NCBI GenBank assembly: GCA_030596365.1 | Contig: JAUVKG010000040.1 | Location: 1-11,855 of the forward strand | Origin: Chlamydiota bacterium | GTDB lineage: Bacteria > Auribacterota > UBA3054 > B51-G9 | Direction of reading: 5' to 3' | Length of the DNA stretch: 11,855 bases | Part shown: positions 6,297 to 11,802 of the stretch, piece by piece | Numbering within the stretch: the stretch's first letter is position 1 | Layout of the letters: the number at the start of each line of letters is the position of its first letter | Position numbers and translations under genes: made by a program | The notes under the pieces: generated by a model | The model's database searches: none | Seen by the model: the letters and a program-made list of their open reading frames with translations, nothing else | Told to the model about the DNA's origin: nothing

Positions 6297-6863
6297 CTTA
6301 ATCCCGATCATATTTATCATCAGGAAAGGCAAATATCTTCTTTTTTTAGTAAAAATGCGCTTCTTTATTTTTAGTTTGTTATCCTCATCTCCATCTTTCA
6401 CCTCAAAAAATTCATTTGGAATATTTGTTGTGTAATAAATGTTCTTCCAGTCAAAATTCGGGAAAAGTTCAATTATTCCCTTCCAGGAAAATCTGTAATA
6501 ATCATCAGGATAAGGATGATAAGACCATACCCACGGAACTGAAATATATAACGCCCCACCGGTTTTAATCAGCGATGTTAAATTATCAGCCATCTTCCAT
6601 GGCTGGCGGACGTGTTCCAGAACCGAACAACAAATACCAAGTGAGAAATAGTTTTTTTTAAGTCCGCCTGTGCCCTCAGTCAGGTCAGCGACACAATCGA
6701 CGTTTTTGCCTGCTTCGAGGTCAACACCGATATATTCACTGTTATTATAAAAATCACGAAAACTGGAAGTGTTTCCATAGTCTTTGCTGCCGATTTCAAG
6801 GACAGGGCCATTAACATCCGGCATAAATTTTTTAAGATAAATTTCCTGATTTATATCACCCAT
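6285..6863 (-). CDS. Class I SAM-dependent methyltransferase
   Basis: A 192-residue soluble protein with the Rossmann-type methyltransferase core. Motif I is VLEIGSKDYG (residues about 21-30), binding S-adenosylmethionine. The acidic end of strand 2 is YIGVDLEAG, with DCVADLTEG next, and the post-core strand is LGICCSVLEHVRQPWKMADNL, in which the SVLEHV pattern is characteristic. YISVPWVWSYHPYPDDYYRFS follows as a probable substrate-side loop. This variant is common among small methyltransferases near polysaccharide or glycosyl genes, but no such gene is visible here and the substrate is unknown. The start at 6863 is supported by GGAG seven bases upstream. The last codons and the stop come from a 9-base tandem repeat, so the C-terminal tail KKTD is probably repeat-derived. 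Confidence 0.88.
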   Translation of the reverse strand: MGDINQEIYLKKFMPDVNGPVLEIGSKDYGNTSSFRDFYNNSEYIGVDLEAGKNVDCVADLTEGTGGLKKNYFSLGICCSVLEHVRQPWKMADNLTSLIKTGGALYISVPWVWSYHPYPDDYYRFSWKGIIELFPNFDWKNIYYTTNIPNEFFEVKDGDEDNKLKIKKRIFTKKRRYLPFLMINMIGIKKTD

Positions 6864-6905
6864 TGAATTTCTCCATTTTAATATGATTTTAAATTTGCTT
6901 TAAAT

Positions 6906-6934
6906 ATTGTAATCGTATTGCTATTAAAAAGCAA
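6906..6934 (-). promoter_or_regulatory. Candidate promoter of the methyltransferase gene
   Basis: On the minus strand, TTGCTT (6929-6934) and TACAAT (6906-6911) are separated by exactly 17 bases, giving a predicted start near 6899 and a leader of about 36 bases. The -35 box is a partial match only. The boxes lie on a 10-bp inverted repeat AATTTGCTTT/AAAGCAAATT (6892-6901 and 6928-6937), which might be an operator or chance in AT-rich DNA. Confidence 0.4.
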
Positions 6935-6948
6935 ATTCAATTCACTTG

Positions 6949-7164
6949 AACCACATAAGAAACATAAGGACACAAAAGTTAAATAGTCGTCCCTTAAAAA
7001 CTGATTTATATTAATTAATTATAAAAAAGTCTTTAATCTTTTGTAATAAAAATTTTTAGACTTTTGAATCGTTTTTGAAGTTCCCTTACAGGTTAGTTGT
7101 TTTCAATTTCAACTGTATTTTTCGGGTTTAAAAGCTTATGTTTTCTTATGTTTCTTATGTGGTT
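6949..7164. repeat. 20-bp perfect inverted repeat bounding the spacer upstream of the methyltransferase
   Basis: Bases 6949-6968 (AACCACATAAG...) and 7145-7164 (...CTTATGTGGTT) are exact reverse complements over 20 bases. Each continues outward in 9-base periodic words (ACATAAGRA). The right arm ends three bases before the stop codon of the btuF-like gene. Together with the promoter-like boxes this accounts for the 304-base gap 6864-7167. The 176 bases between the arms hold AT-rich DNA with no convincing ORF or RNA gene. Confidence 0.85.
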
Positions 7165-7167
7165 AAA

Positions 7168-8202
7168 TTATTTCAATTTCTTTCTAAATTCTTCCGCAAT
7201 TTTGGTGATTCGAGGTCCGGGAACCATTAAAAAATCATTTGTAAGAATGAAGATCCTGCAATTTTTGTTTAAAATTTCCCACTCCTTAATTATTTGTTCC
7301 TCATTAATTTTTTGGCCGGGACGAAGTTCAAAAATGATTGAAGGCTGACGCGCAGCTATGACTTCGGCGGCAATTGTCGGATAAGCTCCGATAACATCTT
7401 CACAAACATTGCTTCCACCAGCAATTGTTAATGCTTCATTTATAAAAGAATTCTTTCCAATTGTAGTGCAGGAAGCCACCGGACCGGTTTCACGACCAAC
7501 GCAAACCAGAACGGGAACAGGTTTCTTTTTAACAGCGAGATCGCGGATTTTGTTCCATTTTTTCGCCATTTGGTTTCTCAATTTTATCGCGGATTTGGAA
7601 TAACCGGTTTTATTTCCGATTTGCTGAATTGAATTTGTAATTGTTTTCCAATTGTCGAGTTGAACATTGCATGCAGGGATTTTATAACTTTTACAAAACT
7701 TTTTAATTTTTGACATAAGACCCTGGTAAATTATCAGATCAGGCTTTGATACTAAAATTTGTTCGTAAGATGGATTTATTGCTCCACCAACTTTTTGCTT
7801 CTTTTTCGCTTCCGGAGGATAATTGCAGAAATCGGAAACTGCAATAATATCATCATCTGCACCAATCGCGTAAATGATTTCAGTAATTGCAGGGGAAAGA
7901 GCGATGATTCTTTTTTGAATTTTGGATTTGATTCGTAGTTGGTAGTTCGTAGTTGATAGTTCGTAGTTCTGTGTTCGCGAAGCGCCCGGAGAGTTTCGAG
8001 CGATGTTCAATGTGCTTTGCTGTCCTTGCCGTCCCTGTTGTCCTTGTCGTCTTTGTGTATTTGGACTAACACATTTGGCGCTGCACCCGGAAAATTTTGG
8101 AACTTCGGGAACAAAACCATCATCAGCAAAAATTGTTGATTGCAGCCCGCAAAAAAAAATGATTGAAATTATTGTTGCAAATAAAAAAAATGTTTTTTTC
8201 AT
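7168..8202 (-). CDS. btuF: BtuF-like periplasmic cobalamin-binding protein with repeat-derived insert
   Basis: A 344-residue secreted protein. Residues 1-26 form a signal peptide (MKKTFFLFATIISIIFF..., cleavage likely after TIFA). Residues 96-344 form the two-lobed helical-backbone fold of BtuF/TroA-type binding proteins: KRIIALSPAITEIIYAIG, then VSDFCNYPPEAKK with a KVGG turn, and the family block YEQILVSKPDLII. BtuF delivers vitamin B12 to the BtuCD importer. The SDFCNYPPEA pattern and the B12 riboswitch upstream of the neighbouring propeller gene favour cobalamin over iron-siderophore or heme. No BtuC or BtuD gene is in the window. Residues about 48-90 are coded by short tandem repeats and look like inserted low-complexity linker. 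The ATG at 8202 is the only start that keeps the signal peptide; it has no Shine-Dalgarno sequence. Confidence 0.85.
   Translation of the reverse strand: MKKTFFLFATIISIIFFCGLQSTIFADDGFVPEVPKFSGCSAKCVSPNTQRRQGQQGRQGQQSTLNIARNSPGASRTQNYELSTTNYQLRIKSKIQKRIIALSPAITEIIYAIGADDDIIAVSDFCNYPPEAKKKQKVGGAINPSYEQILVSKPDLIIYQGLMSKIKKFCKSYKIPACNVQLDNWKTITNSIQQIGNKTGYSKSAIKLRNQMAKKWNKIRDLAVKKKPVPVLVCVGRETGPVASCTTIGKNSFINEALTIAGGSNVCEDVIGAYPTIAAEVIAARQPSIIFELRPGQKINEEQIIKEWEILNKNCRIFILTNDFLMVPGPRITKIAEEFRKKLK
7934..7968. repeat. 7-bp tandem repeat inside the btuF-like gene, 5 units
   Basis: Five 7-base units read on the plus strand: CGTAGTT, GGTAGTT, CGTAGTT, GATAGTT, CGTAGTT. Translated on the minus strand they give the NYELSTTNYQLR segment (residues about 79-90), just before the binding fold. 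A short imperfect hairpin (TCGCGAA at 7975-7981 with TTCGAGCGA at 7995-8003) separates it from the next array. Confidence 0.92.
8015..8059. repeat. 9-bp tandem repeat inside the btuF-like gene, 5 units
   Basis: Five 9-base units on the plus strand: CTTTGCTGT, CCTTGCCGT, CCCTGTTGT, CCTTGTCGT, CTTTGTGTA. Because the unit is three codons long it encodes a periodic Gln/Gly/Arg stretch (QRRQGQQGRQGQQ, residues 50-62) in the minus-strand frame. Copy-number change here would lengthen or shorten the linker without a frameshift. Confidence 0.92.
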
Positions 8203-8225
8203 AATAAGTTTAGATTTCAGCTATA

Positions 8226-8279
8226 GGACAGATTGGACATATAGGTCTTATAAGTCCAATAGGTCCAAAAGTCCTAATT
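8226..8279. repeat. 9-bp periodic repeat between btuF-like and propeller genes
   Basis: Six 9-base units change orientation midway: GGACAGATT, GGACATATA, GGTCTTATA, AGTCCAATA, GGTCCAAAA, GTCCTAATT. The GGAC/GTCC switch makes the array an imperfect palindrome (ATTGGAC with GTCCAAT around the centre). It lies 24 bases upstream of the btuF-like start codon, in the position of its leader, and no Shine-Dalgarno sequence was found. Confidence 0.75.
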
Positions 8280-8281
8280 TA

Positions 8282-8318
8282 TCGAATGCAATCGACAAAT
8301 TTTGTTGATTGCATCCGA
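8282..8318 (-). terminator. Hairpin 20 bases after the propeller stop
   Basis: An 11-bp stem ATGCAATCGAC/GTTGATTGCAT (8286-8296 and 8304-8314) is extended by TCG/CGA across one mismatch, with loop AAATTTT. One pair (8294/8304) is G-T on the plus strand and C-A in minus-strand RNA. It has no strong T-tract on the minus side (ATAAATTAGG), so it may be a weak terminator or an mRNA-processing stem between the propeller and btuF-like genes. Confidence 0.45.
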
Positions 8319-8338
8319 TTTTGCTTACTTAAGTATTT

Positions 8339-9970
8339 TTAATTTTTATATTTCAGTTTTACTTTTTCTTTTTTCGTTTCTGTTGTCATTGAATCAATAG
8401 ATTTAGCATAGAAATCATAATCTCCCGCGCGAAGTATTGAAGTAACATCGCTTGTTTCTGTTCCATCATCAATTGTGTATGGAATTGTGCCGCGAAGATT
8501 TGATTTTTTCACACTTCCCTTGATTTGCATAACCTGCTTTTTAGCTATCCATTTGATAGTTGTTTTTGCAGATTTGTCAGAACTTGTATAATTCCAGGTA
8601 ACTTTCTTGTCGGAAACTTTCATTTCGCCTGTGTCATTGACAAGAAAGACAATATCACCGACCTTTAATGTCAAAGCTCCATCCAGCCAATTAGTAGGGG
8701 AGGTAGTCATAGGAATAGAAGCGGAAAGTTTAGCGTTATCTTTGTTATCTTTTGTCAACAAAATTTTCGCGTTAGCTTTATCAACAGAAAGAGCTTCAGC
8801 TTTCCATGAATAAGCAAAAAGTCTTCCATCAAAAGCTGTGTAAAGAATGTCGTTTGCAATTGCCGGTGAAGATCCGCCGAGAGCAATTTCCGAAATGACA
8901 GATCCGTCAGCAACATTTATAGCGGTTAAATTTGTAGAGTTGTTCGCTGAAGCGTAAACAACGCCTTTGCTGATCGCAGGCATAAATGTCCACCCTCCGA
9001 GACTTTTTGCGACTTTCCAAAGCTGAGTTCCTGTGATCACATCAATTCCTGTTAATTCCTGCGGAACGCCCCATGAATCTCCTGAAGAATGAACGAGAAC
9101 ATGCCCTTCAATTGCCGGTGGCATATCGGAAACATTGACCTGTGCAACCCAGTTTACAGTTCCATCCCCTCTGTTAACGGAATAAAGGTTTGAGCCTACA
9201 GTAGCACTGAATGCGAAATCAGAAACAAAAAGAACGCTATTTAGCATCGAAAGATTTTGAAGACCTGATGCGTCAGGAAGTCCTTTACTCCAACCAACTG
9301 TTCCGTCGGAAGTATCGAATTGGAATACGAGAGGACCTGAGCATCCATATCCTTTGCCTGCTGTTTCATAGATGACCGGAGTGCAAGCTGAATAAGAAAA
9401 TGCCGGATCGATCACATTCCATAAATTGCTGCCTGATTGAAGATCGAAAGCGCTCATGCTTTGAAAAGCATTTCCCCAGTTAAAACATGGAACAATAATT
9501 TTTCCATCAGTAATTTTACAAGAACCGTTACCTACTTTGTTCTCAAGTGTGATTGTCCAACGTTCAGAACCGTCAAGGTTCCAGCAACCCAGGAAAGCGT
9601 CAGCCGCAAAAACAATACTTGAACTTCCAACCACCGGTGTAGCCCAACTGCCCCATCCCGCCGAGTCATCGACCATAACAGGAGCCTGCCAATCAACAGC
9701 AAGAGTTTCTGCGTTTAAGCAGAAAAGAGAACCTGTAGCGCCATTAGCATAAACATATACTTTTCCATCGGCAACAATGGGAGCAGAGCTTTCTTTTAAG
9801 CCAAGATCTGCTGTAAAACTAATGACAGAATTGTTAAAATCACGCGGAGCGTAATCAGTTGTTACAGCCGAATTTGCGTTGTTACCTGCAAAAGATGGCC
9901 AGTCAGCAGCGAAAATCTGAGACGAGATTAATACCGTTACGATAAGGGATGTTTTGAACAAACGATTCAT
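8339..9970 (-). CDS. Secreted PQQ-type beta-propeller protein under B12 riboswitch
   Basis: A 543-residue exported protein. Residues 1-21 are a signal peptide (MNRLFKTSLIVTVLISSQIFA, cleaved before ADWPSF). Residues about 55-390 contain eight repeats of the PQQ/BamB blade type: a P-x-[VI]-x-x-G-x-[VI] strand followed by an L-x-x-x-[DN]-x-x-[TS]-G-x-x-x-W strand. Examples are APIVADGKVYVYANG, NAETLAVDWQ, ATPVVGSSSIVFAA, DLQSGSNLW, DVITGTQLWK and SSPAIANDILYTA. Residues about 395-543 form a beta-rich C-terminal domain (LTLKVGDIVFLVNDTG, then LRAGDYDFYAKSID) that was not recognised. The quinone-dehydrogenase catalytic motifs are not evident, so binding or scaffold work is more likely than oxidation. 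AAGGAG at 9977-9982, six bases before the ATG, fixes the start. It is the first gene after the cobalamin riboswitch, which suggests a role in B12 capture or a B12-replaceable function (inference). Confidence 0.85.
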   Translation of the reverse strand: MNRLFKTSLIVTVLISSQIFAADWPSFAGNNANSAVTTDYAPRDFNNSVISFTADLGLKESSAPIVADGKVYVYANGATGSLFCLNAETLAVDWQAPVMVDDSAGWGSWATPVVGSSSIVFAADAFLGCWNLDGSERWTITLENKVGNGSCKITDGKIIVPCFNWGNAFQSMSAFDLQSGSNLWNVIDPAFSYSACTPVIYETAGKGYGCSGPLVFQFDTSDGTVGWSKGLPDASGLQNLSMLNSVLFVSDFAFSATVGSNLYSVNRGDGTVNWVAQVNVSDMPPAIEGHVLVHSSGDSWGVPQELTGIDVITGTQLWKVAKSLGGWTFMPAISKGVVYASANNSTNLTAINVADGSVISEIALGGSSPAIANDILYTAFDGRLFAYSWKAEALSVDKANAKILLTKDNKDNAKLSASIPMTTSPTNWLDGALTLKVGDIVFLVNDTGEMKVSDKKVTWNYTSSDKSAKTTIKWIAKKQVMQIKGSVKKSNLRGTIPYTIDDGTETSDVTSILRAGDYDFYAKSIDSMTTETKKEKVKLKYKN

Positions 9971-10023
9971 AGAAATCTCCTTTTTGTTAAATAGTTTAAG
10001 GGTTTGTTCTTTGTCCCTTCTAT

Positions 10024-10060
10024 AAAAAGAAAAACCCGAGCCCCCTTGCGGAAGTTCAGG
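10024..10060 (-). terminator. Intrinsic terminator between riboswitch and propeller gene
   Basis: On the minus strand an 11-pair stem (arm 10060-10050 CCTGAACTTCC with arm 10045-10035 GGGGGCTCGGG, one A-C mismatch and three G-U pairs) is closed by a GCAA tetraloop and followed directly by TTTTTCTTTTT (10034-10024). It lies 54 bases before the propeller start codon and downstream of the cobalamin aptamer, so it is the likely off-switch of the leader. Confidence 0.85.
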
Positions 10061-10128
10061 AATATAATGACAGACTATTGTGATTTCTTAGTATGCCGTA
10101 ACTCCTGAAGCCGAGGATTTAACGGTTT

Positions 10129-10170
10129 TTCCTTAAAATAAAAGGAACTTTCCGGTTTACTCAAACCGGA
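10129..10170 (-). promoter_or_regulatory. Two hairpins of the riboswitch expression platform
   Basis: An 8-bp stem TCCGGTTT/AAACCGGA (10151-10158 and 10163-10170, loop of four) starts seven bases after the aptamer. A 6-bp stem TTCCTT/AAGGAA (within 10129-10147) follows. The stretch between them in RNA, CGGAAAGUUC (10154 to 10145), can instead pair with GAACUUCCG of the terminator arm (10057 to 10049) with one bulged A, which would act as an antiterminator. The pairing is directly readable; the switching is inference. Confidence 0.55.
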
Positions 10171-10176
10171 CATTTT

Positions 10177-10342
10177 TACAGGTCGGTCTTCTGGCTTATG
10201 TCCTGATAGCTTCTCCCGCCTTCTCACTCCGCGATTGGAGCAATGACTTTTTGAGAGTTGCATGGACAGTTACAGCGGCGGTCCCGCGCCGGAATTACAC
10301 CGGCTTCCCGAATTTTCCGTAAAACTGTTACGGACACCTGTA
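10177..10342 (-). promoter_or_regulatory. Cobalamin (vitamin B12) riboswitch
   Basis: Read on the minus strand, the element has a closing helix P1 TACAGGT/ACCTGTA (10342-10336 with 10183-10177) and a first hairpin TCCGTAA/TTACGGA (10334-10316). The conserved core GCCGGTGTAATTCCGGCGCGG and onward to CCGCTGT (10304-10272) follows, and the 3' B12 box is AAGCCAGAAGACCGACCTG (10197-10179). These are the hallmark segments of the adenosylcobalamin-class aptamer, about 166 nt long. A promoter starts transcription about eight bases before it, and a terminator lies 117 bases after it. Binding of cobalamin should lower expression of the propeller gene, and of the btuF-like gene if transcription reads through. 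The small minus-strand ORF over this region is not a gene. Confidence 0.95.
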
Positions 10343-10356
10343 ATTGTGTTGTGAAC

Positions 10357-10385
10357 ATTATATAAAAATGCAAATCAAATTGCAA
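10357..10385 (-). promoter_or_regulatory. Promoter of the riboswitch leader
   Basis: On the minus strand, TTGCAA (10380-10385) and a perfect TATAAT (10357-10362) are 17 bases apart. The predicted start near 10350 is just before helix P1 of the riboswitch, as expected for a riboswitch leader. This sigma-70-type promoter would drive the propeller gene. Confidence 0.75.
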
Positions 10386-10408
10386 GAAGTGGAAGGATAT
10401 TAATTGAT

Positions 10409-10516
10409 CTAATTTCTAATTAACCTAATTGACCTAAACAATGACCAAATTAACAAAAACCAATTGGACATTTTTAATTGGATAATTGGGATTTCTTTAG
10501 GTTAATTAGAAATTAG
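10409..10516. repeat. 20-bp perfect inverted repeat in the divergent spacer
   Basis: CTAATTTCTAATTAACCTAA at 10409-10428 is exactly inverted at 10497-10516, with 68 bases between. Both arms continue into 9-base periodic words (TAATTGATC, ATTAACCTA, ATTGACCTA on the left; TTAGAAATT, AGAGTAATT on the right), and inner words CCAATTGG and AATTGG add symmetry. It lies between the riboswitch promoter (-) and the lipoprotein promoter (+). No ORF is supported in 10386-10574. Confidence 0.85.
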
Positions 10517-10535
10517 AGTAATTAGAAATTTTAAG

Positions 10536-10564
10536 TTGACCTGATTGAGCTGATTTGATACAAT
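10536..10564 (+). promoter_or_regulatory. Promoter of the SNase-like lipoprotein gene
   Basis: TTGACC (10536-10541) and TACAAT (10559-10564) are exactly 17 bases apart, a strong sigma-70-type match. The predicted start falls at about 10571-10574, that is 1-4 bases before the ATG at 10575, so the mRNA would be nearly leaderless. The -35 box is part of the periodic repeat words (ATTGACC) of this spacer. Confidence 0.65.
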
Positions 10565-10574
10565 ATCAACTGTT

Positions 10575-11750
10575 ATGTTATCAAATCTTAAAAATTTTAT
10601 TTTATTATGCTTATCCGTTTTTTTTATGTCCGGGTGTGAGAAATTGTTGCAGCCTGATGCTGAAAAGAATAAATCTTCCAGAAGCCGTTTAATAGAAAAC
10701 ACTCCAAAAATTCAAATAATAAAAGTCCTGAAAGCGGATTTATTAAAAATTCTTATCAACGGAAATACTCAAAATATTCATCTTGCCGGAATTAAAGCTC
10801 CATCACCAAAACCGGGAAGATTTAATAATGATTTAAGTAAATCTTTGGGGCAGGATATTAATCTAATTAATAAAGCGGGAAAGCAGAGCGTTTCTTTAGT
10901 TCGTGAACTTACAAAAAACAGGGAACTACGTTTTGTAAATTTCGGTACAAATACAGTGAAAAATGGTAAAGTAATTTTCGATGGAGATATTATTTTTCAA
11001 AACGATACCACACTCATAGAAAAACTTCTTGGTTATGGCGCCGCGATAGCTCCCTATGATAAATATTCAGCAGTAACCGCTTATAAACAAATTGAAGATG
11101 ACGCAAGAAAAAATGAACGCGGACTTTGGAAACATCCTGTTAAAATTGACCGCAGATTTTACGCAAAAAGTTCTTTTAAATCTGAAACATTAGGAATGAA
11201 CAGATCGCAGGTGCGGCAGCAGGGGAATGGCGGAAACCAACGTCTTGAATCTCACAAGGAATTTGAAAAGCAGGGGAAAATAATTATAAATTTAAGCGTA
11301 AGAAAACCGCTGTTTCATCCTTACAAAGGGACAATAACTTACGCGTTTGTTAAGAGGCAGGATTATGGGAAAAAAGTTCAGGAAATCAGTTCCGCTCCAA
11401 TTAGAGGAGAATCTCGTAACTCACGGCGGAGCAGTACAAGCAGAAGTAATTACAAATCTTTAAGCAGTGCAGACAAAGATTCTAACAGGAGAAATAAACA
11501 AAATGATAGTGATTACAATAGAAGTGTAAGTGGTCAGAATGTTTTTAAAATAGCGACTTCCAAATCAATAACGGAAGAGTTTGAGTTTAATTCTCTTTCG
11601 ACAAATATTGTTATTTTGTCTGATATTGTAAATTACACAAAAAGCATAAAAGCCGGTACATCATATTCTCATGGTGAATATTATGTGAATTATGATCTTG
11701 AAATACGAATCGGAACAAATTTAGTTTATTCACATTATCACAATCAGTAA
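10575..11750 (+). CDS. Lipoprotein with catalytically degenerate SNase-like domain
   Basis: A 391-residue protein. Residues 1-20 are a signal peptide ending in a lipobox-like MSGC with Cys21 as the lipid site, so it is probably anchored in a membrane facing the periplasm. Residues about 45-190 follow the staphylococcal-nuclease (TNase/SNc) pattern: IHLAGIKAPSPKPG, a GK-V-D turn, LLGYGAAIAPYDKYS and the closing DDARKNERGLWKHP. The residues matching nuclease Arg35, Asp40, Glu43 and Arg87 are His69, Lys74, Ser77 and Lys132, so cleavage activity is unlikely. Residues 230-270 and 322-391 look like small beta domains, joined by a Ser/Arg/Asn-rich low-complexity linker (about 272-321). Start 10575 is needed for the signal peptide; no Shine-Dalgarno sequence exists, and the promoter implies a leaderless mRNA. 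Function unknown; nucleic-acid binding is possible. Confidence 0.8.
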   Translation: MLSNLKNFILLCLSVFFMSGCEKLLQPDAEKNKSSRSRLIENTPKIQIIKVLKADLLKILINGNTQNIHLAGIKAPSPKPGRFNNDLSKSLGQDINLINKAGKQSVSLVRELTKNRELRFVNFGTNTVKNGKVIFDGDIIFQNDTTLIEKLLGYGAAIAPYDKYSAVTAYKQIEDDARKNERGLWKHPVKIDRRFYAKSSFKSETLGMNRSQVRQQGNGGNQRLESHKEFEKQGKIIINLSVRKPLFHPYKGTITYAFVKRQDYGKKVQEISSAPIRGESRNSRRSSTSRSNYKSLSSADKDSNRRNKQNDSDYNRSVSGQNVFKIATSKSITEEFEFNSLSTNIVILSDIVNYTKSIKAGTSYSHGEYYVNYDLEIRIGTNLVYSHYHNQ

Positions 11751-11802
11751 TGTTACATGAAATATCGCTACTGTCTGGGGAAAAATGAATCATTAATAAT
11801 TA

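Noticed and set aside
6864..7167. Possible small RNA or gene in the 304-base spacer
   Set aside because: Only a weak promoter match and inverted repeats are visible. No tRNA, rRNA or terminated transcript structure could be recognised.
8003..8308. Plus-strand ORF of 101 codons
   Set aside because: It is the opposite strand of the btuF-like signal region and repeat arrays. The cysteine-rich start is a by-product of the 9-bp array.
10075..10263. Minus-strand ORF of 62 codons
   Set aside because: It lies across the cobalamin riboswitch and its expression platform. Its sequence is explained by RNA structure, and it has no ribosome binding site or recognisable protein pattern.
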